A DNA stretch of 64,000 nucleotides, taken from an uncultured Lachnospiraceae bacterium (GTDB lineage: Bacteria; Bacillota; Clostridia; Lachnospirales; Lachnospiraceae). The notes under the pieces are model-generated. The model saw only the letters and a program-made list of their open reading frames with translations, was not told the origin of the DNA and made no database searches. The position numbers were made by a program, and so were the translations under genes. This document shows, in pieces, positions 54,015 through 62,884 of this stretch. The stretch is taken from assembly GCA_947625755.1 (NCBI GenBank), contig CANQPJ010000007.1, positions 1 to 64,000 of the forward strand, given 5' to 3'. How positions within the stretch are numbered: the first letter of the stretch is position 1; every line of letters starts with the position of its first letter.

Positions 54015-57000
54015 TTGAAAGCTTTAATTGAAAAACTTGCATCAGGTAATGCAGTATATGAAACAGCTGATGCAATAATATCTGAAAACAAAATAGAAAT
54101 AGAGCTTGAAACCGGACAAACGGTGGAAGGTGAAATCAGTATCAGAGGAAAAAAAGGAATGGATGTAAAAGGAATCGTTTATTCTAGCGACAGCCATTTA
54201 TCTTTTGAGTACAACCAGTTTAATGGCGCCACCAATAAGGTGCACTATATTGCTGATGGGAGAAATCTGATTCCGGGACAGGTATGCAGTGGAACAATCA
54301 GTATTGTTACAACAGCGGGAGATTACGGCATTCCTTTTTCCATTACAGCGAAGCAAAAAGAAATTGACACGGTGATTGGAAAAATAACCAATTTAAAACA
54401 GTTTGTGGAATTGGTACAGCAAAGTTATGACGAGGCGCTTATTTTATTTTTGTCAAAGGATTTTACAGAGTTTTTCTTAAAAGATGATAATCATGCCATT
54501 GGAATGTATAAGCAGGTTATGAGAAACTCCAACAGAAATATTGCTTTAGAAGAATTTCTGGTAGGCATGGGGCTGAAAGAACGAGTTAAAATCAGTATAA
54601 AGAATAAAATTAAAGAATATACAGACTTAAATGAAAATTATGGGGAGATTCTGCCAGTTGCAAGAAGCAGCTGGGGATATGTTGATATTGATGTAGAACT
54701 GCATGGAGATTTTTTCTATAATTGTAAAGAAAAAATCTCAGGAGACCAGTTTAATGGAAAGATTGCAGAGTATCAATATTTTATCAATGCGGCAAAACTG
54801 CATGGCGGAAGTAACCATGGGCGTATTATATTCAAAACAGTCAATGAAACCATAGTTTATGACGTTGTGATTGTGAATCAGAAAAAGAACGTGGATGAAT
54901 ATTTATGGTATAAGAAAAGTACCTTATCTCTGGTAAAGAATTATTTAAAATTCAGAACCGGAAAGATAGATGGCAAAAAGTGGATTATGGAGACAGCAAA
55001 TCTGGCAGAACACAGACTGATGCAGAATAAAAATGATGTCATAGGGCTTTTGGCAAAAACACAAATATCTATCTTAAATGGAAATGAAACACAGACAGGG
55101 GAATATTTGAAGAGAGTGGCTGCTCAAGTATCTGTCAATACCTCCAGAAATATTATTGCATATTGTTATTACTTATATTTAAAGGCATTATTCAGAAATG
55201 ATAACAGCTATACAGAGCAGGTAAGACAGGAAATTGAGCAATACTATGAGGGCGGATATGACAGATGGCAGATTCTATGGATTCTGTTCAATATGGATGA
55301 CAGGTATGATGAAAACCCAAGTCTGAAATATACATTAATTAAAAGAATGTTTAATAAGGGCTGCACAAGTCCGATTATGTATTTTGAAGCTGCCAATGTT
55401 TTAAATCAGCAGCCGGAACTGTTGCGCGTTATCAACAGATTTGAATTACAGGTTTTAAATTTTGCCGGAAAATACCATATGATAGAAATGGAACTGGCAA
55501 AGCAGGCAGCAGATATTATTATTGAAGAGAGAGATTTTAATGCAAAATACATTAATATACTTAAAAAAATCTATGAAGATACAAAGAGTGATGATGTATT
55601 AGCATGTATTTGTGGCGCCATCATTAATGGAAAAACAAAGAGTGATGATTATTTTATGTGGCTGCAAAAAGGAGTGGAGAGAGAGCTTAAAATCACAAAT
55701 TTATACGAGCATTATATTTACTCTGTTGATACCGGTAATTATGCGCCATTAGATAAGGCGGCATATAAATATTTTTCTTATGGCACGGATACTTTGATGT
55801 ATAACAAGGATTATTTCTATGCCAACATGATACAAAATATTGATAAAAAAGATGAATTGTATGCCAAATACAAAGATGGGCTTGAAAAATATGCAACTGC
55901 ACAATTAATGCAGGGAAATAACAATATTCATTTAAGCAAAATATATTCTCACGTATTGACTGACAGTTTTTTGGAAGGAAAACTGACAAAGTATATGCCG
56001 GAAATCATGCACACATACCGCATTAGAGTACATAACGATAACGTAAGCAGTGTGATTGTCGCCCATAAAGAAGTAGAGACGATTCAGTCGGTACCTCTTA
56101 TCAATAGAGAGGCATATGTTAATTTATATACAACAGAGCCGGTAATTGTATATATGGACAGCAATGGCAGGGTGCTGGTTGACATTAAATATGAATTAGA
56201 AAAAATGGAGGTCAGCGCCGATATAACTCAAGTGGGTGATAATCTTATGACGAGATTGATACAGCTGGAAGATATTATGGCTGCACCGGCTGACTATCAG
56301 GGAAAGATATATGAATTAAAAGAAATTGAAGAGTCCTCTGCACTGACAGATGAGTTTAGACATACATTAAAAGAATTTATAGTAGATTATTACTATAAAG
56401 GATTTGATCAGGGAGATATGGACAGCTATATTTTACAGATGGATATGGAAGAACTGTCCATGACGTCAAGAAGAAAAGTAATAGAAATTCTGATACAAAA
56501 AAATTTAATGGAGATGGTTTATCCCTATATTGAAAAGTATGGATTTGCAAATATTCAACAGGAACTGTTGGAAAAAATCTGTCTGTACTATGTAGATATG
56601 GAAGAGTATCAGGACAATCCGATTGTGACAGAGATGTGTGCAAAGATTTTCAGAAACGGCTGCCGGGAAGACAAAATACTATTATATTTGGGCAAATACT
56701 ATGGTTCAGGCACATTGGAGTTATACCAGTTATATCTGGCAATGCAGTCTAAAGGATTAGATGACAATACATTGCCTGAAAGATTATTAGTGCAGTATGT
56801 CTTCGAAGGAAATACAGAAGATAAAATTTACGACATTTATCAGTCCTATCTGAAAGGTTCTACTGCGACAGTTATACGAAAAGGTTTCTATACATATGTG
56901 ACGTACAATTATTTCATTAAGAAATTTGAATGTCCGGCTATTATATGGGAGATATTAGAGCAGGAATATGATAATGGACTGTCTACACCACTGATTTGTA

Positions 57001-57551
57001 AGATAGCATTTGTTGAAGAAATGTCAAAGAGAACGGATTTGACCGAAAGACAGATAAAGATATGTGATGTGCTGATTGACGGACTGGTGAAAGAAGGAGT
57101 TATTTTTGAGTTTTATAAAAAGTTTAATAAATGGTTTAAAATTCCATTTGATTTGGTGGACAAAACCATTATTGACTATAGAACCAATCCGAAACACAGA
57201 GTAAATATTACATATGTGATACGGAATGCATCCGGCAGAAAAAAAGAAGTAACAGAAGAGATAAAGAGCATTTATCCTGGAATTTTTACAAAGAATATCA
57301 TTATGTTCTATGGGGAAGAAATTGACTACAGCATTACAGAATATTCTGACGAATTTCCATATGGAAAGGTAGTAGAAAACTCATCCATAAAGATAACAGA
57401 AAAAAACACGTACAATGATGAGAGCAGATTTGGAATGATTAACGGGATGATGATTTGTAAAGACGTAGGGCGTGATGATGCGGCAAGAGAAATTATGCAG
57501 TCATACGAACTGTGTAAAGATGCAGGACGTAAAGTATTTAAATTACTTTAG
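54015..57551 (+). CDS. Large DUF5717-like protein: beta domains plus helical solenoid
   Basis: 1178 residues, TTG start seven bases after TGAGGT. No signal peptide or transmembrane segment, so probably cytoplasmic. Residues about 20-120 form a beta-rich domain (ELETGQTVEGEISIRGKKGMDVKG ... ISIVTTAGDYGIPFSI); a second lies near 215-300 (GYVDIDVELHGDFF ... GRIIFKTVNETIVYDVVIVN). From about 305 to 1060 the protein is almost wholly helical, with TPR-like pairs. The last 100 residues return to beta-type sequence. I believe it matches the Lachnospiraceae family DUF5717, function unknown. The gene for a degenerate Hsp70-like protein follows by 30 bp, so a chaperone-like scaffold is possible (inference). 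Confidence 0.75.
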   Translation: MKALIEKLASGNAVYETADAIISENKIEIELETGQTVEGEISIRGKKGMDVKGIVYSSDSHLSFEYNQFNGATNKVHYIADGRNLIPGQVCSGTISIVTTAGDYGIPFSITAKQKEIDTVIGKITNLKQFVELVQQSYDEALILFLSKDFTEFFLKDDNHAIGMYKQVMRNSNRNIALEEFLVGMGLKERVKISIKNKIKEYTDLNENYGEILPVARSSWGYVDIDVELHGDFFYNCKEKISGDQFNGKIAEYQYFINAAKLHGGSNHGRIIFKTVNETIVYDVVIVNQKKNVDEYLWYKKSTLSLVKNYLKFRTGKIDGKKWIMETANLAEHRLMQNKNDVIGLLAKTQISILNGNETQTGEYLKRVAAQVSVNTSRNIIAYCYYLYLKALFRNDNSYTEQVRQEIEQYYEGGYDRWQILWILFNMDDRYDENPSLKYTLIKRMFNKGCTSPIMYFEAANVLNQQPELLRVINRFELQVLNFAGKYHMIEMELAKQAADIIIEERDFNAKYINILKKIYEDTKSDDVLACICGAIINGKTKSDDYFMWLQKGVERELKITNLYEHYIYSVDTGNYAPLDKAAYKYFSYGTDTLMYNKDYFYANMIQNIDKKDELYAKYKDGLEKYATAQLMQGNNNIHLSKIYSHVLTDSFLEGKLTKYMPEIMHTYRIRVHNDNVSSVIVAHKEVETIQSVPLINREAYVNLYTTEPVIVYMDSNGRVLVDIKYELEKMEVSADITQVGDNLMTRLIQLEDIMAAPADYQGKIYELKEIEESSALTDEFRHTLKEFIVDYYYKGFDQGDMDSYILQMDMEELSMTSRRKVIEILIQKNLMEMVYPYIEKYGFANIQQELLEKICLYYVDMEEYQDNPIVTEMCAKIFRNGCREDKILLYLGKYYGSGTLELYQLYLAMQSKGLDDNTLPERLLVQYVFEGNTEDKIYDIYQSYLKGSTATVIRKGFYTYVTYNYFIKKFECPAIIWEILEQEYDNGLSTPLICKIAFVEEMSKRTDLTERQIKICDVLIDGLVKEGVIFEFYKKFNKWFKIPFDLVDKTIIDYRTNPKHRVNITYVIRNASGRKKEVTEEIKSIYPGIFTKNIIMFYGEEIDYSITEYSDEFPYGKVVENSSIKITEKNTYNDESRFGMINGMMICKDVGRDDAAREIMQSYELCKDAGRKVFKLL

Positions 57552-57581
57552 TTTCTACCGTTTATTGAAGGAGGAGAAAAA

Positions 57582-58817
57582 TTGGCAAAAGAATTAATTC
57601 TCGGAATAGATTTCTCAAGAGATTATGCGCAGCTGGCATATATCAATAATAAAGGAAATCCCCAGTCTGTCAGTATGGGGACTGCTGATAATTATTTAAT
57701 ACCGGCAGTAGTATGTTACAACAGTGAATGGAATGAATGGTCAGCAGGTGATGAAGCGCTTAACAAGAGCAGGCATGTAAATAGCCGGCTGTACAATGAT
57801 TTACCGCTGCTGTTTGACGGTGATATGCAAAAAGAAAAAATCCAGCAGATTATGACGGTGTTCTTTTCTTATCTGATTAAACTGGCGGTGCATGAATGTA
57901 ACGGAAGGCTTATAAAAAATATTCTGGTTACGGTAGAGGAAGTGACTCCGGCAATCTTAAAAGGAATGTCAGAGGTTTTTGCCGGATTAGGGTATGCCGG
58001 GGAGGATGTAAAAATCATCAGTCATTCTGAAAGCTTTGTGTATTATACTCTGAATCAGAACAAAGATATATGGATTAATCAGGTATTGTTTCTGGAGCTG
58101 AACAGACATCAGTTTATATGCAGACGGTTGGAGGTAATCAAAGGAAAAGAGCCGCATGTAGCCGATGTACATGTGGAAGATTTGAGCAGTCTGCTCACGC
58201 TGGAAATGGCAGAGAAAGATGCGGGGGCTGCGGACAACATTCTTGCAGATTATATGGAAAAACTGTTAAAAAAACACGTGGTATCCGGTATTTATTTGTC
58301 AGGAGAGGGATTTTACAAGGACATCTGGCAGAACTCATTGCAGATTATCTGTCGAAACAGGCGTGTGTTTAAAGGAAATAATCTGATTGTAAAGGGCGCC
58401 GCTTATGGCGCGAAGGAAATTTTTCTTCCATCTACATTGAGTCAATATCTGATAGCGTGTAAAGGCAGAACCCGCGTAAAGATAACAATGGCAGTGGAAT
58501 ATAAGGGAAAAGACCAGGAGATTATGCTTTCGAATGTAGGAGATTACTGGTATAATGCCCGGTCAAAAATTGAATGTATTATGGAAAAACCAACACAGGC
58601 AGTATTTGAAATTCACGATTTGATAGCACATACCAGCGAGAATTTTACTATGGATTTAAGAGAATTTCCTGAAAGGGAACCTAATACTACAAGAATTGAG
58701 GTAGATTTTAAATACACAGATGAAAATAAATTCGAAATTCAGATTCGTGATTTAGGTTTTGGAGAGTTTTTTGAAAGTTCCGGAATGGTAGTAAAAAGGA
58801 GCATAACAATTCAATAG
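57582..58817 (+). CDS. Degenerate Hsp70/actin-fold protein (DUF5716-like)
   Basis: 411 residues, TTG start five bases after AAGGAGGAG. The N-terminal 290 residues follow the Hsp70 ATPase layout: ELILGIDFSRDYAQLAY in place of the phosphate-1 loop, ILVTVEEVTPAILKGM, ISHSESFVYYTL where Hsp70 has [19 protein letters not shown] instead of DLGGGT, and SGIYLSGEGFYKD as adenosine motif. Phosphate-2 glycines are lost, so ATP hydrolysis is doubtful. The C-terminal 115 residues are beta-rich (RTRVKITMAVEYKGKD ... RIEVDFKYTDENKFEIQIRDLGFGEF), like a substrate-binding domain. I associate it with DUF5716, often next to DUF5717. Confidence 0.75.
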   Translation: MAKELILGIDFSRDYAQLAYINNKGNPQSVSMGTADNYLIPAVVCYNSEWNEWSAGDEALNKSRHVNSRLYNDLPLLFDGDMQKEKIQQIMTVFFSYLIKLAVHECNGRLIKNILVTVEEVTPAILKGMSEVFAGLGYAGEDVKIISHSESFVYYTLNQNKDIWINQVLFLELNRHQFICRRLEVIKGKEPHVADVHVEDLSSLLTLEMAEKDAGAADNILADYMEKLLKKHVVSGIYLSGEGFYKDIWQNSLQIICRNRRVFKGNNLIVKGAAYGAKEIFLPSTLSQYLIACKGRTRVKITMAVEYKGKDQEIMLSNVGDYWYNARSKIECIMEKPTQAVFEIHDLIAHTSENFTMDLREFPEREPNTTRIEVDFKYTDENKFEIQIRDLGFGEFFESSGMVVKRSITIQ

Positions 58818-58890
58818 TACATAAATATCAGTATGGGAAATTTTTAATATGATTTGTGCCACCGTATATATGGCAGAAGTGGAGAGGAAT

Positions 58891-59670
58891 ATGAATTACA
58901 TTAGATTGTGTACAATGCATTCGGACAAGCCTTACTTTATAAATGAAGTAAATAAAAATATATATTCCATTGAAGAAATCAGTTATTATCTGTACAATTA
59001 TCTGTATTTGATAGATGATAATTTCTTTAGTGATGAATTGATAGAGTATATCGAAAAAGAATTGGACCAGCCCAATATTGCGGCAGGAATTAAGCAGATT
59101 ATTGCCAATGGCGGGGAACTGGGAGAAAAAATTGCCTTTGTCATTAAAAATTCAGAATATTATACGGACAAGATGGCAGAAAAACTGGAAAGCCATTTGG
59201 ACGCGCTTTGCTCCAAAACATCAGCAGAGCGCTGGAAGGCAAAAGCAGATATTCTGATGGACACAGAAAAGTACAATATGGCAATCAATTATTACAGTAA
59301 TATATTAAACAAGGCGATAAACAATGATCTTCCTGAAATGTTTTATGGCGATGTATACAATAATCTGGGTGTGGCATATGCCAGATTATTTGAGTATGAA
59401 CAGGCTGCCGCAGCTTTCCGGTGCGCTTACAGACTCAATAAAGCCAATGAATCCTTGGAATCGGTGATTATGTGCGACCTGCTGACAGACAACAACAAGA
59501 GATTAAAGATAGATCAGGATAAGTATGGCGTGACGGATACGGTTATCAACAGACTGCGGGCAGAAATAATTAAACTGAAAGTACAGATTCAGTCTGACTG
59601 GAATGAAGAAAAAGAGGCAGATTATATCAGACAATGCCAGAAAGAATATATCGTGGAGATTAACAGCTAA
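58891..59670 (+). CDS. TPR-like protein of the DUF5717/DUF5716 cluster
   Basis: 259 residues from the ATG at 58891, with GGAGAGGA directly upstream; the in-frame ATG at 58849 has no site. N-terminal part (NYIRLCTMHSDKPYFINEVNKNIYSIEEISYYLYNYLYLIDDNFF) is a helical domain I do not recognise. The centre (SAERWKAKADILMDTEKYNMAINYYSNILNKA ... MFYGDVYNNLGVAYARLFEYEQAAAAFRCAYRLN) is a pair of TPR motifs, and the end is a coiled coil. Third gene of the module, 73 bp after the Hsp70-like gene, before the T-box. Function unknown. Confidence 0.7.
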   Translation: MNYIRLCTMHSDKPYFINEVNKNIYSIEEISYYLYNYLYLIDDNFFSDELIEYIEKELDQPNIAAGIKQIIANGGELGEKIAFVIKNSEYYTDKMAEKLESHLDALCSKTSAERWKAKADILMDTEKYNMAINYYSNILNKAINNDLPEMFYGDVYNNLGVAYARLFEYEQAAAAFRCAYRLNKANESLESVIMCDLLTDNNKRLKIDQDKYGVTDTVINRLRAEIIKLKVQIQSDWNEEKEADYIRQCQKEYIVEINS

Positions 59671-59708
59671 ATCATACTATCGTATGAAGAAAAACAAGAT
59701 TTCCACTG

Positions 59709-59737
59709 TTGACAAAACAACATAAAATATATATTAT
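59709..59737 (+). promoter_or_regulatory. Promoter of the valS T-box transcript
   Basis: TTGACA at 59709-59714, 17-base spacer, TATTAT at 59732-59737. Transcription from about 59744 begins the leader described next. Confidence 0.75.
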
Positions 59738-59744
59738 ATTTTTA

Positions 59745-60008
59745 TATGTAAAATGCGATGAAGAAAAGGAGTAATAAATAACCTTCTATAGAGAGAAAGG
59801 GATGGTGGAAGCCTTTTGAAGAAGTGTTTATGAAGGTAGTTTCTGAGCAGCTATGATGAGAACGGGTAGAAAATCTCATTAGTCATAGCCGGTTCGTCTC
59901 CGTTAAAAGATATGATGAGAGATAAAAAAAGGTGGTACCGCGATGAATCGCCCTTTCATGTGCTACCGGTTACATAAGAAAAAGAGCAGCACTGCTGCTC
60001 TTTTTCTT
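59745..60008 (+). ncRNA. T-box riboswitch upstream of valS
   Basis: The conserved T-box sequence AAGGTGGTACCGCG is at 59929-59942. A stem I region with AGAGAGAAAGGGATGGTGGAAGCC-type distal elements covers about 59752-59860, stem III about 59860-59910. The leader ends in an intrinsic terminator. Uncharged tRNA-Val is expected to stabilise the antiterminator. The specifier codon is most likely GUU or GUA near the GAAGGTAGTTTC segment (59836-59847), but I cannot fix it without folding. Confidence 0.92.
59976..60008 (+). terminator. T-box-regulated terminator
   Basis: AAGAAAAAGAGCAG (59976-59989) pairs with CTGCTCTTTTTCTT (59995-60008) around a 5-base loop and ends in a T-rich arm, 40 bases before valS. 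Confidence 0.88.
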
Positions 60009-60047
60009 ACATATTTTATGTAAATTACGACATAGGAGAGATAAAAA

Positions 60048-62690
60048 ATGAAAGAATTTGAGAAGAATTATAATCCTGCAGAGATTGAGGACAAACTGTA
60101 TGAAAAATGGCAGGAAAAAAAATACTTCCACGCAGAAGTGGACAGAAGTAAGAAACCATTTACGATTGTGATGCCCCCTCCGAATATTACCGGACAGCTT
60201 CACATGGGACATGCTTTAGATAATACCATGCAGGATATACTGATTCGTTTTAAGAGAATGCAGGGATATAATGCGCTTTGGCAGCCGGGTACAGACCATG
60301 CATCCATTGCCACAGAAGTAAAGATTATTGATTCCTTAAAAGAACAGGGAATAGATAAAGAAGAGCTGGGGCGTGAAAAATTTTTAGAGAAGGCATGGGA
60401 CTGGAAAGAAGAGTATGGCGGACGTATTATTAATCAGTTAAAGCGTCTTGGCTCATCAGCCGATTGGGACAGAGAACGTTTTACAATGGATGATGGCTGT
60501 TCTGATGCGGTACAGGATGTATTTATAAAATTATATAACAAAAAATTAATTTATAAAGGCTCCAGATTAATTAACTGGTGTCCGGTCTGTCAGACATCAA
60601 TTAGTGATGCGGAAGTAGAACATGTGGATATGGCAGGGCATTTTTGGCATATCAATTATCCGGTGGTCGGAGAAAAAGGACGTTTCCTTGAAATTGCAAC
60701 CACCCGTCCGGAAACATTGCTCGGAGATAGTGCTGTTGCTGTAAATGCAGAAGATGACAGATATAAAGACCTGATAGGAAAGATGGTGGAACTGCCATTG
60801 ACCGGTCGTCAGATTCCTGTTATTGCCGACGAGCATGCCGATATGGAAAAAGGAACCGGTGTCGTTAAAATTACACCGGCACATGACCCTAATGATTATG
60901 AAGTTGGAAAACGCCATAATTTACCGGAAATTAATATCTTAAATGATGATGGAACAATTAATGAAAATGGCGGAAAATACGCAGGGATGGATCGATATGA
61001 TGCCAGAAAGGCTGTTTTAAAAGATTTAGAGGAGTTAGGTCTGCTGATTGAAACAGAAGATCTGGTTCACAGCGTAGGCACGCATGACCGTTGTAAATCG
61101 ATAGTGGAGCCAATGATTAAACCACAGTGGTTTGTAGCGATGGAAAAACTCGCAGAACCTGCAATGGAGGCAGCAAAAAGCGGTGAGTTAAAACTGATTC
61201 CGGAACGGATGAATAAAACATATTTCAACTGGTTAGAAAATATCCGTGACTGGTGTATTTCACGACAGTTATGGTGGGGACATAGAATTCCTGCCTATTA
61301 TTGTCAGGATTGTGGAGAAATCGTTGTATCAAAAGAGGCGCCTGCTGTCTGTCCAAAATGTGGAAAGAATCATTTTAAGCAGGATGAGGATACATTGGAT
61401 ACATGGTTTTCATCGGCACTATGGCCGTTTAGTACACTTGGATGGCCGGAAAAAACAGAAGATTATGATTATTTCTATCCAACAGATGTTTTGGTTACAG
61501 GATATGATATTATCTTTTTCTGGGTTATCAGAATGGTATTTTCCGGATTGGAGCATACCGGAAAACTTCCGTTCCATACGGTGGTATTTCACGGATTGGT
61601 TCGTGATGATAAGGGACGCAAAATGTCAAAGTCACTGGGCAACGGAATTGACCCATTAGAAGTAATTGACAAGTATGGTGCAGATGCCCTTCGATTTACA
61701 TTAATTACAGGAAATGCGCCTGGCAACGATATGAGATTCTACTGGGAGAGAGTAGAGGCATCACGTAACTTTGCAAATAAAGTATGGAATGCATCCAGAT
61801 TTATTCAAATGAATCTTCCAAAAGAAAATATTGATTTGACACAACAGCCGGACAACCTGACAGATGCAGATAAATGGATTCTGTCAAAAGTCAACACATT
61901 GGCAAAAGATGTGACAGAAAATCTTGATAAATACGAATTAGGGATTGCAGCTGACAAAATTTATAACTTTATTTGGGAAGAATTTTGTGATTGGTATATT
62001 GAAATGGTTAAGCCAAGATTGTACAATGATAGTGACAACACAAAACAGGCAGCGCTTTGGACATTAAAGAAAGTACTAATTCATTCTCTGAAGCTTCTGC
62101 ACCCATATATGCCATTTGTTACAGAGGAAATTTTCTGTAACCTGCAGGATGAGGAAGAATCAATTATGATTTCTAACTGGCCTGAATATATTGAGGACTA
62201 CAATTTTGAAGCAGAAGAGGCAGCAGTAGAAACAATCAAAGAGGCTGTCCGTTCTATAAGAAACATCAGATCAGAGATGAACGTAGCGCCGAGCAGGAAG
62301 GCAAAAGTATTTGTTGTATCAGAAAATGCAGATATTCGCGCAATTTTCGAAAAAGGCAATGTATTTTTTGCAACATTAGGATATGCCAGTCAGGTCATAA
62401 TACAGTCCGATAAGTCGGGGATTGAAGATGATGCAGTATCTGTTGTAATTCCGAAAGCTACCATCTATATACCATTTGAAGAATTGGTAGATATAGCAAA
62501 AGAGAAAAAACGTCTGGAAAAAGAAGTACAAAAGTTGGAACAGGAACTTGCCCGGGTAAATGGAATGCTTTCCAATCCTAACTTTATCAGTAAAGCTCCT
62601 GAAAAGAAGATTAACGAGGAAAAGGAAAAGAAAGTAAAATACGGGCAGATGATGGAACAGGTAAAGGAACAGTTGGCAAGACTGAATTAG
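60048..62690 (+). CDS. valS: Valyl-tRNA synthetase
   Basis: 880 residues, RBS TAGGAGAG. Class I synthetase charging tRNA-Val. HIGH motif as HMGH (52-55, in [13 protein letters not shown]), editing domain with [20 protein letters not shown] motif in [11 protein letters not shown] (about 525), anticodon-binding domain, and the C-terminal coiled coil typical of ValRS ([18 protein letters not shown]). Two CxxC pairs (DCGE, CPKCGK, about 420-440) suggest an inserted zinc knuckle. Controlled by the T-box upstream. Confidence 0.97.
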   Translation: MKEFEKNYNPAEIEDKLYEKWQEKKYFHAEVDRSKKPFTIVMPPPNITGQLHMGHALDNTMQDILIRFKRMQGYNALWQPGTDHASIATEVKIIDSLKEQGIDKEELGREKFLEKAWDWKEEYGGRIINQLKRLGSSADWDRERFTMDDGCSDAVQDVFIKLYNKKLIYKGSRLINWCPVCQTSISDAEVEHVDMAGHFWHINYPVVGEKGRFLEIATTRPETLLGDSAVAVNAEDDRYKDLIGKMVELPLTGRQIPVIADEHADMEKGTGVVKITPAHDPNDYEVGKRHNLPEINILNDDGTINENGGKYAGMDRYDARKAVLKDLEELGLLIETEDLVHSVGTHDRCKSIVEPMIKPQWFVAMEKLAEPAMEAAKSGELKLIPERMNKTYFNWLENIRDWCISRQLWWGHRIPAYYCQDCGEIVVSKEAPAVCPKCGKNHFKQDEDTLDTWFSSALWPFSTLGWPEKTEDYDYFYPTDVLVTGYDIIFFWVIRMVFSGLEHTGKLPFHTVVFHGLVRDDKGRKMSKSLGNGIDPLEVIDKYGADALRFTLITGNAPGNDMRFYWERVEASRNFANKVWNASRFIQMNLPKENIDLTQQPDNLTDADKWILSKVNTLAKDVTENLDKYELGIAADKIYNFIWEEFCDWYIEMVKPRLYNDSDNTKQAALWTLKKVLIHSLKLLHPYMPFVTEEIFCNLQDEEESIMISNWPEYIEDYNFEAEEAAVETIKEAVRSIRNIRSEMNVAPSRKAKVFVVSENADIRAIFEKGNVFFATLGYASQVIIQSDKSGIEDDAVSVVIPKATIYIPFEELVDIAKEKKRLEKEVQKLEQELARVNGMLSNPNFISKAPEKKINEEKEKKVKYGQMMEQVKEQLARLN

Positions 62691-62718
62691 TTGAGCACAG
62701 TGAAGTGGAGGTACAAAT

Positions 62719-62862
62719 ATGATTAATTTTGAAGAGGAAATCAAAAAATTTCATCCCAGCCTTGAGATAGAGGAAGCAGAGGATGCAATATATAACAACA
62801 ATATATCTGATATTACAGATGTTATGATTCAGATGGTGAACGAACTAAAGGGCGAAGAATAA
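62719..62862 (+). CDS. Small acidic 47-residue protein
   Basis: MINFEEEIKKFHPSLEIEEA... ending NELKGEE; RBS GTGGAGG six to seven bases before the ATG. Strongly acidic, predicted helical, no motif. It lies 28 bp after valS and 22 bp before the zinc-ribbon/TPR gene, on the same strand. A good RBS, codon usage like its neighbours and tight spacing support a real gene. Function unknown. Confidence 0.7.
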   Translation: MINFEEEIKKFHPSLEIEEAEDAIYNNNISDITDVMIQMVNELKGEE

Positions 62863-62884
62863 TAGGCAAAGGATGGAAATATAA

